The position numbers and the translations under genes are program-made. The notes beneath the pieces were generated by a model that was not told the origin of the DNA, did no database searches, and was given only the letters and a program-made list of their open reading frames with translations. Of a DNA stretch of 64,000 nt, positions 21,011-32,770 are shown one piece after another. The stretch is taken from positions 1 through 64,000 of the forward strand of contig SWBL01000099.1 of assembly GCA_024195585.1 (NCBI GenBank), written 5' to 3'. Origin of the DNA: Aureobasidium sp. EXF-3400. Taxonomy: Eukaryota > Ascomycota > Dothideomycetes > Dothideales > Saccotheciaceae. Within the stretch, counting starts at the first letter, position 1. Every line of letters starts with the position of its first letter.

Positions 21011-21863
21011 ATCTCAGACGTACACAGGGAGTAGTTGCTTGAACAGCAAGAATAGTCGATTGCACAAAGGTTCTCTCACCCTATAGAGAGATGCAGGCGG
21101 GAAAGGAGGGATGTTCCGGGCATAGTACAGGGCACCTGTCCACTACAGTTAGACAATAGACAGCCATTGGACAGCCGAGCCGTCGGCTATGTAAGTCGGC
21201 CGTCGTGGCGTCGCTGCGAACAACCCCTGTGCGCGTAACGTCCATCCAAGACGCGTTTTTCTAGAAAGGATCAATTTCACGCGGCGAGTCATGACTTAGA
21301 CCAAGCAGTATTGAAAGCACATGTCGCTTGAAGCACGACAGTCCTTGAGCTACAAGAGGGCATCTAGCAGTCGTATGCAAGCGTATTGGTACGCGCGGCA
21401 CGGAGATTCTTCGTTTTGTTCATTTGAGGAAGACTGGGTGGAAGATGGAAGTTCTCAAAGCTTCCAGTTCCAGGAATCTTTGGCACAGGGTCGCGCCGGA
21501 GCCACGCTTCGACCCTGGCGCCCAAGGCAGCGAATCACGCTCCAGAGATCCAACGGCGTTAATTGTCTAACTTTACGGTATCAGGGGGAGGCTCGCTCGA
21601 CTCGACTCGCGCGTGAGCAATTCCACTGTCCACACTCTCTTTCATCTGCCGTCTTGCCCTGCCTGTTCTACGCTTGCCTGTTTTCTCTTCTTTCCTCTTT
21701 CCTTTCTGGTCAATTGGTAGCAGCTATCGACATCAACACTCCTTTCAAACCCATGACCGAGTCAAGCGCATGATTGGAAAATAGAAACAATCTACAGTTA
21801 TACGACGTCCATGCCATCCTAGAATCTCGTATCCACTCCACCAGCATCGACTTCGACAACATC
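21011..21863. other. Intergenic: divergent DUF3605 and SPA2 upstream region
   Basis: 853 bp. The right part, about 21630-21720, is CT-rich and is probably the SPA2 leader. A 150-codon frame (21321-21773) lies here but shows no family features and overlaps the presumed leader; I do not call it a gene. Confidence 0.5.
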
Positions 21864-24200
21864 ATGATGCACGCGCCAAATCGCAGCCGTGACGAGACTC
21901 TGTCTGGTCGCGGTTACCAAGGCCCCCCACTAGCCACTGATCCATATGCTGCCGCCGCCAGCAGGACTGCTGTGCCTGTTCAGAGTTCACCACCATTGTC
22001 ACAAGGCTCCACCGACAACAGTCTCTCGAGTCGCGCTCGCTCCCAGCGCTCACCAAGCGCAACCAACAGCCACCTTTCTTCTTCAAGCTCAATCAGCGGT
22101 GGACCTGGTCTCTACTCGCCAGCCAACAGCGAATTCAGACAGTCTGTCAAGTCGAACAATCAGGAAGCCGCATTGGCCCATCATTACTCGGTTCTGAAGG
22201 TTTACCTCGCACCCTACCTGAGAGACGAGCAGGGGAACACTCGTCCTACAAGAGCGAGGGACAAGTTGCTCCGTCTGTCGCCTACACAATTCAATGAGCT
22301 GAGCACCGACGTCTTCGACGAGCTGAATAGACGTGAGGACGATCGCCGACGACCAGGAGGCATTGTGCCTCCATCTCTCCCACCTAGGAACGTTTTTCAT
22401 CCCAAGCGAAACCAAGCACGTCAGAAGTTGTCGACTCTGCCTCCCGAGCGATTCCGACAGCTCGCAACTGATGTCTTCTTCGAACTCGGAAGCCGAATGC
22501 CAGGCCTTGCGGGTGCCGATGGAGACAGACCTGCCAGTCCCACAGGTAGCATAGCGAGCAGAGCCAGCAGCCGACAAGGGCCTCCATACGCCATGCGCCG
22601 TCCTTCAGGCCAGCAGAATGGCATGCGCGGACCTCCTCCACCCGGAATGAGGCCTGGACCTCCGAGTAATGGTCCCTACTCGCCATACTCGCCCTCTGAA
22701 GAAAGCATGCCCCCGCCACGTACCGACTCTCGTGGTGGCCCCATCAGTCCAAACAGCAGTTTTGGACGACCGCTCCCTCAAACATTCCAAAGCAACACCA
22801 TGGTCCCCAACAAAAGCACCATGGTGGAAGACGATGAGACGGACGAAGACGACGACGAGACATACGGCTTGGGACAAGTGTCGGGTACCAGCGAGAAAGA
22901 TGCCGAAACAATGAAAGCGTTCGAACTTCAAGTGTCAGAGCTCGAGGCCAAGATCGCAGACTTGGAATCAAAATTACACGACAAGGATGCAGAGATCGAA
23001 ACACACAAACAAGACCATAGCAAGGATAGAGACGAGTGGTCGCAACAACGGCAAGAGCTGGATACACAAATAGCGGACTCTCAGAAGACGCTGGACACAT
23101 TGCACGCCGAACTGGAGCACTCCAGAGCAGATCGGGACCAGTCCGAATCTGACTTGCGTGCTCGTACCGAACAGGCGGTTTCTGACCTGCATCTCGAGCT
23201 GGATGAAATCAAAAAAGAAAACGACATGCTGCGAGCCAACGAATCCTCATCAAAATCACTCGAGCATGACAGCGATTGGCAGCAACGCTACGAAGAGTTA
23301 GAGCAAGAACTTGTGCAGCAACGAAAAGTCACAGACGAGGTGCGCCACAATGCCGAGCAACACCTGCAGGAAATGCGTCTGTTGTCAGAGCAGACCGAGA
23401 CGGCCTTGGAGAGGGAGGAACAGTTACAGGCTCGCATTGCAACTCTGGAAGCAGAGAACGAGCAGTGGAAGATCCGATATGCCAAAACAAGGACACAGCT
23501 GAGGACGCTCAAAGCATCTTCCACTGGCCTCTCGATACAGCACATGGCTCCTGGAGCACTATCATCTAAGCACGAGCACCTGAAACCGAACGGACTGGTG
23601 AAAGACATGGATGTGACAAACTTCCAGATCTCAATCGATGAACTGCTGCAAGCAGCCCGCGATACAACATCTGCTCCGCACTTGGCACTTGAGAAGGCCA
23701 AGGATGTTGTTCAAAGCGTGCGAAACATGACATCTGGTGTCGATGGTTCCTTCTCAAACCTTGGCTCTCCTCACTCCTCAACGACCCATCTCTCACAAAG
23801 CACTGTGAGCCCAACACCTGAGACACTTAAGATCCGTGTTTCACGCGATGCGAACAATCTTGTTACGGTGACTCGCAACCATGCGGCGGCCAAGGGACTG
23901 GCGCCGGTATCACTCGTTGACGCAGCAGCCAGTAACTTGACCACATCTGTGATTGAGTTTATCAAGATCGTTGGTGTTTGCGATACTCACCACGAAGGTG
24001 ACGACGATGACTCCTCTATCGATGGCGAAGACATTGAGGTTGAAGAGATTGCCCCGCTATCGATGTCGGGCAACAAGCCAGTACTTGTCAAAGCGCCTGT
24101 TCCGCCGCAGAAGCAACAGACTGGTACTGGTTGGTTCTCGATGCTGAAGGGAGCAAAGAGCGACCACAGCGATGATGAAGACGAATACGACTACAGCTAG
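21864..24200 (+). CDS. SPA2: Polarisome scaffold protein Spa2
   Basis: Single exon, 778 aa from the first of two tandem ATGs (MMHAPNRSRDE). Two Spa2 homology (SHD/GIT) repeats give the identification: YLAPYLRDEQGNTRPTRARD with KLLRLSPTQFNELSTDVFDEL (residues ~115-155), and FHPKRNQARQKLSTLPPERF with RQLATDVFFELGSR (~175-215). A Pro/Ser-rich linker, an acidic patch (DDETDEDDDE) and a long coiled coil (~350-580) follow. A C-terminal conserved block (VDAAASNLTTSVIEFIKIVG) and an acidic tail end the protein. Spa2 organises actin and Rho/MAPK signalling at hyphal tips (family knowledge). No lesion seen. Confidence 0.92.
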   Translation: MMHAPNRSRDETLSGRGYQGPPLATDPYAAAASRTAVPVQSSPPLSQGSTDNSLSSRARSQRSPSATNSHLSSSSSISGGPGLYSPANSEFRQSVKSNNQEAALAHHYSVLKVYLAPYLRDEQGNTRPTRARDKLLRLSPTQFNELSTDVFDELNRREDDRRRPGGIVPPSLPPRNVFHPKRNQARQKLSTLPPERFRQLATDVFFELGSRMPGLAGADGDRPASPTGSIASRASSRQGPPYAMRRPSGQQNGMRGPPPPGMRPGPPSNGPYSPYSPSEESMPPPRTDSRGGPISPNSSFGRPLPQTFQSNTMVPNKSTMVEDDETDEDDDETYGLGQVSGTSEKDAETMKAFELQVSELEAKIADLESKLHDKDAEIETHKQDHSKDRDEWSQQRQELDTQIADSQKTLDTLHAELEHSRADRDQSESDLRARTEQAVSDLHLELDEIKKENDMLRANESSSKSLEHDSDWQQRYEELEQELVQQRKVTDEVRHNAEQHLQEMRLLSEQTETALEREEQLQARIATLEAENEQWKIRYAKTRTQLRTLKASSTGLSIQHMAPGALSSKHEHLKPNGLVKDMDVTNFQISIDELLQAARDTTSAPHLALEKAKDVVQSVRNMTSGVDGSFSNLGSPHSSTTHLSQSTVSPTPETLKIRVSRDANNLVTVTRNHAAAKGLAPVSLVDAAASNLTTSVIEFIKIVGVCDTHHEGDDDDSSIDGEDIEVEEIAPLSMSGNKPVLVKAPVPPQKQQTGTGWFSMLKGAKSDHSDDEDEYDYS

Positions 24201-25454
24201 AGATCAAATGCGCACATTCGAGACACATTTTACAGAACTCGAGCATATCACAGGCGTTAGAAATCATGGACGATGAACAAGGGTATTGAGTAATGTGTTC
24301 TTTCTTTCATTCTGCCAGGTTGAGCGACGGTGGCTGGATTGGATTGCATTAGGTCCAGTTGCTTGTGGGGCGAAATAGGGCATTGGGTTCGGGGCACGCA
24401 AGACTGTTGTTATACTTCACACACTCTTTGGAAAGAATCCACATCAGTTTCATCTCAGATCAACTGACATTGTTGCCATGTGGTATCTGATAGTAGATCA
24501 AGCGTGTGAGATTATCTTCCCCAAGTCATCTTATCCATCTTATCTGATTGGAGTCACGAGCGGGCCGAAGAGTGCCACAATGGTACGAGCGGCACGGCGA
24601 GTTCTCAAAGGAGGCTGGCACCGCTAGAGCACCTGCCAAGATGGTACGATTTACGCATGGAAGATCGACTGTCGAGGCGTCATCTTGCAGCCACTTACTT
24701 CCAAGTCCCAGGGCGCTGCGCGTCTGAAACACGAAAAAAAAGTCCGAGGCTCGCAACGTGCTGTTTCGAGAAGGAATATGTGGTTGTGCGATTCGAAATG
24801 TCTTGGAGGGACAAAGGGAGAAACAAGGCAATTGGACGGGGACCAAGGAGGACAGAGGCGTCTTTTGGATTTTGGTTGAGGGAAATGAGTGATTTGGGGG
24901 AAGGTCGGTCAAAGATGCTCGGCGGATTTGCGAGTTATGCTTTTTTGTCACTCAGGGGTTTACGAATAATGGAAAATCTGGGGATGGTTGGAATATGCGG
25001 CAGAGGAGTTCAAGCGACGTGAGGCATCTGCAAGAAACGGCACCTTGCATCGTGGCAGAGAACAAGTAGTTCAGTGACATGGCAGTTCCGAGATGGTTTG
25101 TTTGTGCGAGATGTGAGAGAGGTGCTAGATCGTACGAGGCGCGGCAAGGTTATAAGTGACATGTTGAAAGTCATAGTCGATTCATCCCGTAATCTCTTGA
25201 AGCTTGTCGCGTGTGTTTCCAAACGGCAACAGCGTCCCGCTTGCTCGAGCACCGTGCGCCTGACCGCCTTTGATTGAGCAGATCCTCAACTTTTGGATGA
25301 ATGCGACTTGGATCTGCCCAGCCTCCATCCCTATTGTTCTTGTCGTCTTCCGCAGCACGTCAATTGCTTTGTAGTCTGCGAGGGGATGCGCTTGTGATCG
25401 ATTGCTCAACCATCGACTCACTCCTGCTCGGACTTTCAACCAACAAAGACAACA
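24201..25454. other. Intergenic: SPA2 3' region and long HMG-CoA reductase upstream region
   Basis: 1.25 kb without a credible gene. Open stretches on both strands lack family features. The length suggests an extended promoter or leader for the reductase gene; no specific sterol-responsive element was recognised by eye. Confidence 0.5.
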
Positions 25455-28400
25455 ATGCTGGGTGCTTCGTTGATTCCGGCCCGCTGGAGAGGCTTCTACA
25501 GCCCCCAGGACCCAGCCAAACCAGGTCCCTACAGCAAACATGTCACTCCTCTGTTGCAGAGCGTCACCCGCAGAACTTGCACTCACCCCATCCACTCCAT
25601 CGTCTTTTGCGCCTTGATCGCCAGTACCACCTACATTGGCCTCCTCGAGACGGGTCTGTTCGAGCCTTCCACAAAGTCCGACAACAACCAGGTCGATTTC
25701 TCTGCTCTGTCCCAAGGCAGCCGTACTCTGAGTGTCGGTCCTGAGACTGCCTGGGAGTGGCAGTCGGACCTTGTTGCCAACCATGCACAAACAGAGGTTT
25801 GTCCAAGCACTTGCTCGCCCCTGAAGTCTACTAACCTTTGGAATAGCATCTCTCCTTGGTCACCTTGGCCTTCGCAGACTCTTACGCCGATGCCCCCGCA
25901 GTTGTGATTCCCAACGACAGCAAAGCAGAGCTGCTCCCTTCGTCCAACAGCCGCCTGTCTCTTTCCCAAGACTCAACCCTCGCCTTCTCGCTTCCTTCAG
26001 ACGAGACTCCCGCCTTTTTGGCCTCAATCAAGGAGATCTCGGCTCAGGAATCCGCCGAAGATGACGACGAGCAAAAGAGATGGATCATCAGAGCTGCAAG
26101 AGGTTCGGCGCGTCGTTTCTCTCTGCGCGAATGGGTCCGCAACTCGTGGATTGCCTTCACCGACTTGATCCGCAATGCCGAAACTCTTGATATCATCATC
26201 ATGGCCCTCGGATACCTCTCCATGCATTTGACTTTTGCCTCGCTGTTTGTCTCGATGCGTCGCATGGGCTCCAACGCTTGGTTGGCAACCAGTGTCCTCT
26301 TCTCGTCAGCCTTTGCTCTTCTCTTCGGTCTTGTCGTCACCATGAAGTTGGGTGTTCCCGTCAATGTTGTTCTGCTCTCGGAAGGTCTGCCTTTCTTGGT
26401 TGTAACTGTTGGTTTCGAGAAGCCCATCATCTTGACACAGGCAGTGCTCTCGGCTGCTCTCAATCCTCCCAGACGCGAAAATGGCGATCAAGCACCCTTG
26501 ACCATCCAGAACGCTGTGCAAACTGCTGTTCACGAGCGTGGCTGGGGTATTGTACGCGACTACATAGTCGAGATTACTCTGCTTATCGCCGGTGCTATGT
26601 CGGGTATTCAGGGAGGTCTCCGCCAGTTCTGTTTCTTGGCTGCATGGGTTCTGTTTTTTGACTGCATTCTGCTTTTCACCTTCTACACGGCTGTCCTCAC
26701 TATCAAGCTCGAAGTCAATCGCATCAAGCGCCATGTCGCCTTGCGCAAGGCCCTCGAGGAAGATGGCGTTAGCCGTACCGTCGCCGAGAGTGTCGCTTCC
26801 AGCAACGACGGCTTGAAGCCTGACGCTGTGAATGGCGAGACTTCGATTTTTGGTCGCAAGATCCGCGATAGCAGCATCCCCAGGTTCAAGGTTCTCATGG
26901 TCTCCGGATTCATCATCATCAATGTCCTCAACTTCTGCACCATTCCCTTCCGCACCGGCGCCGCCAACAACTCTCCCTCGCTATCCAGCTCTCTGGATCC
27001 TTTCAAGGTTGCTGGAAACGCCCTTGATCACGTTTTGGCTCAGGCAAAGGTCCGCAACCAATCAACCGCCGTCACCGTTTTGTCTCCCATCAAGTACGAG
27101 CTTCAGTACCCCTCCGTTCACTATTCCTCCGAAAGACCCGAATGGTCGCTGTTCGATGGCCCTTACGCCGACGGTATTTTCTCCAGCATGGGCGGAAGAG
27201 TTGTAGAAGGTGTTCTCAAGAGCTTCGAAGACCCTGTCTTGAGCAAGTGGATTATCATTGCTCTCGCCATGAGCTTGGTCCTGAACGGCTACTTGTTCAA
27301 CGCCGCTCGTTGGAGTATCAAAGAGCCTGGACACGGCGAATCTACTTCTGGCGAGGCTGCACCCAAGGCCGCCCCCTTGCCTCCTCTTGCCGAGTATGAT
27401 GCTAAGATGAACATCGATGCTGCAGGACTTGAGAACGGGCACGCCGCCAACGGCACAATCCAGAAGCGCTCCAAGGAAGAGTGTGAGCTTCTGCTTGCTG
27501 AAAAGAGAACCTCTGAGTTGAACGACGAGGAACTCACCGAGCTCTCCCTCCGTGGCAAGATCCCTGGTTACGCCCTCGAAAAGACTCTCGGCGACAAGAC
27601 TCGTGCCGTGAAGATTCGTCGCTCTCTTATCTCTCGTACTCCTGCAACCAAACACGTCACTGCCGCCCTGGAACGTTCCAAGCTTCCTTACCTCAGCTAC
27701 GACTACGACCGTGTCTTTGGCGCTTGCTGTGAGAACGTCGTTGGTTACATGCCTCTCCCTCTTGGTGTCGCCGGTCCTATCGATATTGACGGCCGCAGCT
27801 ACTATCTTCCCATGGCTACGACTGAAGGTGTGCTTGTCGCAAGTACCAGCAGAGGTGCAAAGGCCATCAACGCTGGCGGTGGTGCCGTTACTGTTCTTAC
27901 TGGTGATGGTATGACTCGTGGACCTTGTGTTGGCTTCGAGACTCTTGCCCGTGCTGCCGAAGCAAAGGTCTGGCTGGATTCAGAAGCTGGTGAGAAGATC
28001 ATGAAGGACGCTTTCAACTCGACATCCAGATTCGCCAGACTGCAACATCTCAAGGCCGCTCTTGCAGGCACTTACCTTTACATCCGATTCAAGACGACTA
28101 CTGGTGACGCTATGGGTATGAACATGATCTCGAAGGGTGTCGAACAAGCACTCAGTGTCATGAAGGAGAGCGGTTTCGAAGACATGGCTGTTATTTCTGT
28201 GTCAGGAAACTACTGCACGGACAAGAAGCCTGCCGCAATCAACTGGATTGATGGGCGTGGTAAGAGTGTTGTCGCCGAGGCTATCATACCTGGTGACGTC
28301 GTTCGTTCCGTTCTCAAGAGCGACGTTGATGCTCTTGTTGAGCTCAACATCTCCAAGAACTTGATCGGTAGTGCCATGGCAGGCAGCATTGGTGGTTTCA

Positions 28401-28912
28401 ATGCACACGCTGCCAACATTGTCACTGCAATCTTCCTCGCTACCGGACAAGATCCCGCTCAGAACGTTGAGAGCAGCAACTGTATCACTGTCATGAAGAA
28501 GTGAGTCATTGAATACTTCTCGTTAACCGTATACTAACATTTCGACAGTCTCCATGGCAACCTTCAAATCTCGGTTTCCATGCCTTGCATTGAGGTCGGC
28601 ACCATTGGTGGTGGCACAGTTCTCGAGCCGCAGGCGGCCATGCTCGATCTGCTTGGCGTCCGTGGTGCTCACCCTACAAGCCCCGGTAATAACGCCCGTC
28701 AGCTCGCACGTATTGTCGCCGCTGGTGTCCTTGCCGGTGAGCTGTCTCTCTGCGCAGCGCTTGCTGCCGGTCACCTTGTCAGAGCTCACATGGCACACAA
28801 CCGTTCTGCAGCACCTTCGGCCGCGCCTAGCAGAGTTCAGAGCCCCAGCCCTGCACAAGGCAAGCCATTGCCTCAGGGTTTAACCATGACCGGTATGGCG
28901 TCGAAGAGATGA
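25455..28912 (+). CDS. 3-hydroxy-3-methylglutaryl-CoA reductase
   Basis: join(25455..25796,25847..28500,28549..28912), 1119 aa. It makes mevalonate from HMG-CoA with 2 NADPH, the committed step of sterol and isoprenoid synthesis, in the ER membrane. The N-terminal membrane region includes a sterol-sensing domain ([20 protein letters not shown] at ~232, then several spans to ~400). The catalytic domain starts near residue 655. Its motifs are [16 protein letters not shown] (catalytic Glu), [34 protein letters not shown] (catalytic Lys), [13 protein letters not shown] (Asp), EVGTIGGGT, and [16 protein letters not shown] (His). Intron 2 (28501-28548) splits MKN/LHGNLQ in the catalytic domain. All catalytic residues are present. 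It could be a housekeeping or pathway-specific copy; no terpene genes are adjacent. Confidence 0.96.
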
Positions 28913-29299
28913 TGATATGATGACCCTTCTTCCACAGCATCTGATTGCACGTAATGGGGGCACTTATTTTTCGTCACCTTCAGACCCCCTTCCAAGATTT
29001 ACTGTTTTGAGCCTTTTCTGTTCAACTGAGATACACCCTACGCTTCCGTCACGTCCAATCCATAGTTAGAGGAGTAGAAAGAGTTCTGGTTTTGCTTATG
29101 GAGGTGTACTTTTACGACCAGGACTCAGGAAAGAAAGCATGCGCATAACAGAAGACGGCGTTTATACCTTGGTTGATTGGTTTCGTTATCCGCCTGTATT
29201 CTTAATCCGAACATCTGTCTAATTATCCACACCTGTCTGGTCTTGTACCCAAAGATTGCAGCTCCATCTTTACGTCCAGACTTTTCTCCTGGTCATGAT
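28913..29299. other. Intergenic: convergent 3' regions
   Basis: 387 bp between HMG-CoA reductase and the GrpB-family gene; nothing recognised. Confidence 0.5.
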
Positions 29300-29908
29300 T
29301 CATGTAATGTAGCCCAAGTCCTTGAATGCATTCCTCAATATTTGGCGAATGGTGTCCTCCTTGAGCAAATTGTAGCCTGCCATGTCCCCACCTTGGTCTC
29401 GAATTTGAGAAGCCGCGAGCTCCTTGGCTTTGAGATACAGTGCCATATCCTCAGGACAATCGAGTAATCTTTGTCTGAAGATCTGATGACGAACCACCTC
29501 AGGACAATCTGGGCTCCACACATGAAGATTGACCGCGTGTGGTTGATAAGTATAGAAGAAGCGGTGCTCATGCCAATGCGGCTCCCTCAGCAAAAACTTG
29601 AAACCTGCCGACTCGAGTTTGTCGACGTATTCGGCTTCATTAGTTATATCTCGGACCACCAAATCAATATCGATGATGTTTTTTGCAGGTAGACCCGGCA
29701 CACTCGTAGACCCGGTATGATGCACTGCGACGGCTGTTTCGCCGAGTGCAGTGGTGATTCGCTCTTCCATTTCAAGGAACATATTAGGCCATGATGGGTT
29801 GTATGCGACAACCTCTAAAGGTGGCTGGGATTCGCGAAAGGCGATGCGTTGAACGAGCTCTGGTTGGTCTTGGGAATCTTTGAGGATTTCTGCGATGGGT
29901 CGGCTCAT
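29300..29908 (-). CDS. GrpB/UPF0157 family protein (nucleotidyltransferase fold)
   Basis: Single exon, 202 aa. Family signature: VVAYNPSWPNMFLEMEERI, AVHHTGSTSVPGLPAKNIID (GSTxVPGLxAKxxxD, nucleotidyltransferase-like), IDLVVRD, HEHRFFYTY, and NLHVWSPDCPEVVRHQIFRQ-type ending. The fold is that of minimal nucleotidyltransferases, also found fused to dephospho-CoA kinases. No reaction is established. The family is mainly bacterial with scattered fungal members, so ancient horizontal transfer is possible. Cytosolic, divergent from the aldo/keto reductase over 480 bp. Confidence 0.88.
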   Translation of the reverse strand: MSRPIAEILKDSQDQPELVQRIAFRESQPPLEVVAYNPSWPNMFLEMEERITTALGETAVAVHHTGSTSVPGLPAKNIIDIDLVVRDITNEAEYVDKLESAGFKFLLREPHWHEHRFFYTYQPHAVNLHVWSPDCPEVVRHQIFRQRLLDCPEDMALYLKAKELAASQIRDQGGDMAGYNLLKEDTIRQILRNAFKDLGYIT

Positions 29909-30388
29909 GGTGGGATGGTTTATCTAAACCTGGTCAAAGACAAGTCTATTGACCAGAGAAGCGAGACAGAAGAATTGAGAGGTTCTGGTGAGAATAGAGC
30001 AAGTGGTAGTGGAATGCGACTTCTCAGTATGTTTGGCTAGTTGGAGCGGTGGCTTGTTTTGGAGACCGCGTCCTGCTTTGGAAGGAAGGATTGACCCCAC
30101 TTGCGTTTGGCCAAACATAGCAAGTTCATTGAGTAAACAGCATGTCAGCAGCTGATTTGCTGCAACGTGGACAAACACTTCCTGCTAATGCAATGACGCC
30201 GCAGCCAATCGTCGAGCTATGGATCAGGCCGGTCAACAAAACATGTCACGATATCCATGCAGATGAGAGGACATAAAGCTACAGAGTCCCACGACTCACT
30301 TGTCAGCCAATTTCAGCATCTCTAGACTCCGCCATCCTTCCATTTGCCGACGCAGTCTCATTGGCAATAAGTCTCACCTTGAGGGATC
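29909..30388. promoter_or_regulatory. Divergent upstream region of GrpB-like and aldo/keto reductase genes
   Basis: 480 bp with no coding evidence; presumed to hold both promoters. Confidence 0.45.
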
Positions 30389-31511
30389 ATGGTTCCATCT
30401 ATCCCTCTTCGAAAACTCGGTGCAAATGGTCCCGAAGTGCCTGCTTTGGGATATGGCATGATGGGCCTCTCTCAACCCGTCTACGGAAGCGTCTCTAGCG
30501 AAGAAGACAAGTTTGCCATGTTAGATAGAGCCTATGAGCTAGGAGCCAGACATTGGGATTCCTCTGAGTATGTTCCGTGCAGCAAACGTACACCAAGATG
30601 AAAACTTCACTAACCTGAAATTACCAAAATCGTACAGTCTCTACAATGACAATGAAGAGACGGTAGGGAAATGGTTCAAGCGCACCGGCAAACGATCAGA
30701 CATCTTCCTCGCCACCAAGTTCGGATTCGTCAAGGGCAAGTTTCCTCAATTGGACAGCACTGGAGAATATGCAAAGAAGGCCTGCGAGGAGAGCTTGAAG
30801 TTGCTCGGTGTAGAGTATATCGATCTCTACTACCTTCATCACCCAAACCCTAAAACACCCATTGAAGACACTATGAGAGGACTCAAGGAGCTGCAGGACC
30901 AAGGCAAGATCAAGTACATCGGTCTCTCGTCCGTGTCATCAAAGACTCTGCTTCGCGCTTCCAAGATCGCAAAAGTCTCGGCTGTGCAAGTTGGTTACTC
31001 TGCCTTCGAACTCGACATTGAGAATGAGAAAGGCACAAAGCTGTTGGAGACTTGTCGTTCTCTGGGTGTTGCTGTCGTTGCGGCAATGCCGCTTGGTCGT
31101 GGTATTCTCACTTCTGCATTCGCTGACGACACACCTCTGGATCCGAAAGATATGAGACCGGCTTTCATGCCCAGATTTCAAGAAGGCAATAAAGAGAGGA
31201 ATGTTGAGGTTGCCAAGCAGTGGAGACAATTGGCTGAAAGCAAAGGCTGTACAAGTGCTCAACTTGCCATTGCATGGTTGCTCGAGCAAGGCGAAGATAT
31301 CTTTGTCATCCCTGGAACCAAAAAGATCAAGTATCTCGAAGAGAACTGTGGAGCCGTGGGTATTGACTTGACCGAAAATGATGTGAAGGAAATCAGGGAG
31401 TTTGCAGAAACCTGTGGTATTGCTGGAGGATGCTTGCCGCCGAACTTTGAAAGCTTCACTTTCTCTGATACCGTTGAAGAGGGACAGGAAAGTACATCTT
31501 CTCATAGTTGA
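30389..31511 (+). CDS. Aldo/keto reductase
   Basis: join(30389..30567,30638..31511), 350 aa. The 70-bp intron (GTATGT...CACTAAC...CGTACAG) rebuilds the active-site loop: WDSS-D-LYNDNEETVGKWF supplies catalytic Asp and Tyr. Lys is in LATKFGFVKG and His in YYLHHPNPKTP. Other family elements are GLSSVSSKTLLRASKIAKVS and the NADPH-binding FVIPGTKKIKYLEEN. The closest well-known types are the yakC-like/AKR13 group acting on aldehydes or pyridoxal; the substrate is not predictable. No targeting signal. Tandem with no related genes. Confidence 0.92.
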
Positions 31512-31669
31512 TATCTGCTTAGATGGAGGTCTGCTTTGATGTCTGAAGAGAAGAAGTTACAAGATTCATCAGTCACAAACTATAGCCAGATGCAAGAGAG
31601 GAAATAAAACAAATGTTCAGCATGTCATTCGTACAGAATTAGATACCAAAAATGGTATGACGCGAAGGC

Positions 31670-32164
31670 TTAATTATCACATTTTCCTGGAATAGGAAAG
31701 ACGCAAGCCTTTGTAGTAGTTACCGGCACAGAAGAAGACTTTGTCTCAGAAGACTGCATCGCACTCGAAGATGCAGGAGTAGCAGTACTCGAGACACTTT
31801 CTGACTCAACCGCAGAAGTGCTAGAAGCAACTCCAGCAGTCGAATGGGGACAGTAATAATCAGTCACAGTGATCAAAACCGGGTAAGGTATGGCCTGGGT
31901 CTCAGTCACCGTGACGGTAACCTTCGTCGCACCGAAAGGCGAAGCATCGCTGAAACTAGAAAGGGTAGTGAGCGAAGGACCGTCAGCCGAAGGCGAGAAG
32001 AGAGCTGGAGTAGCAGCATCAGATGGGTTAGAACCAGCAGCATCAGTAACAGCAGGAACGATAGTGGTGCTGGTTATAGTGCTGTGAAGGGTAATTGTAG
32101 TAGCGGGAAGAGCTACAACCTGGCCAGCCAGGAAAAGTGCGGGTATGATCGCTTTGGCGTACAT
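31670..32164 (-). CDS. Small secreted Ser/Thr-rich protein
   Basis: Single exon, 164 aa. The ATG at 32164 starts a good signal peptide (MYAKAIIPALFLAGQVVALP). The mature part is rich in Ser, Thr, Ala and Val, with TVTVTETQAIPYPVLITVTD, a YYCPHST motif and a C-terminal KACVFPIPGKCDN with two cysteines. No GPI signal is evident because the protein ends in a polar tail. Composition suggests heavy O-glycosylation and a cell-wall or extracellular location. I do not recognise a family. Overlapping frames on the opposite strand are compositional shadows. Confidence 0.7.
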   Translation of the reverse strand: MYAKAIIPALFLAGQVVALPATTITLHSTITSTTIVPAVTDAAGSNPSDAATPALFSPSADGPSLTTLSSFSDASPFGATKVTVTVTETQAIPYPVLITVTDYYCPHSTAGVASSTSAVESESVSSTATPASSSAMQSSETKSSSVPVTTTKACVFPIPGKCDN

Positions 32165-32330
32165 TTTTTGAGGTTTGAGAGATGGGTATACGTTTTGTAT
32201 GTGTAAGGTTTTGGGGATCTGGAGGGTAGGACGGAAATATATGCTTGGGGGGTGTGAAACAATGATGTGCAGTTGATGAAAGAAAAAGCATTCGATGTGA
32301 TGTTGTTCTTTGTAGGTTGGCTTTGTTCGT

Positions 32331-32770
32331 ATGGCAGTTGCCCGCATGAGCTCTAAATGCTTTGTAGTTTCCTTTGTTTGGTGATTGGAGTACAACGAAG
32401 CTCGACTTAGCGCTGATCAGGCGGTCTGATATTGTCCAGCAAAGGAAAGAAGTGGTCATTTGTGCCTTCTTCGGTAGACAGTATTGACCTCTCCACCAGT
32501 AAGATTTTTGTGATTGATCATGTCAAGAAACTCGACGAGAGCGATGAGGATGATGGGAGGACGTCTACGCCGATCAGACCGCAAGGATTCAATGGGGGTG
32601 AGTCCTCGTATTGCTGAAATGATCTTCTCATCTATAAGCGCGTTTCTCTATGTTTGACTTTAGTCGAGCACATCATTGGTATCAGCCAAGGACCCAATGG
32701 CATTCGCAGCCTCTATCAAGTTCTTGGAAGTTTCCAGTCCATATCAATTTTGTATTCTCGTTTCGACTAG
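32331..32770 (+). CDS. Candidate three-exon small gene, unknown
   Basis: Tentative join(32331..32380,32440..32597,32664..32770), 104 aa. Support is purely structural: intron 2 has a consensus GTGAGT donor, a TTTGAC-like branch and a CTTTAG acceptor, and joins RPQGFNG to VEHIIGISQGPNGIRSLYQV in frame. Intron 1 (GTGATT...TTGTCCAG) lets a nearby ATG reach exon 2. Exon 2 reads KKWSFVPSSVDSIDLSTSKI and an acidic DESDEDDG. No family recognised, no signal peptide. It would share a 167-bp divergent promoter with the secreted protein. It could equally be a decayed fragment. Confidence 0.3.

Noticed and set aside
21321..21773. 150-codon ATG frame just upstream of SPA2
   Set aside because: It overlaps the CT-rich presumed leader of SPA2 and has no domain, signal or splice logic; likely a chance frame.
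24526..24951. 141-codon minus-strand frame upstream of HMG-CoA reductase
   Set aside because: No family feature, lies in the long reductase upstream region.
25455..28912. HMG-CoA reductase as part of a terpene cluster
   Set aside because: No terpene synthase, prenyltransferase or P450 gene is adjacent; neighbours are SPA2 and a GrpB-family gene.
31844..32206. Plus-strand frame opposite the small secreted protein
   Set aside because: It is the antisense of a protein with a clear signal peptide; low-complexity shadow.
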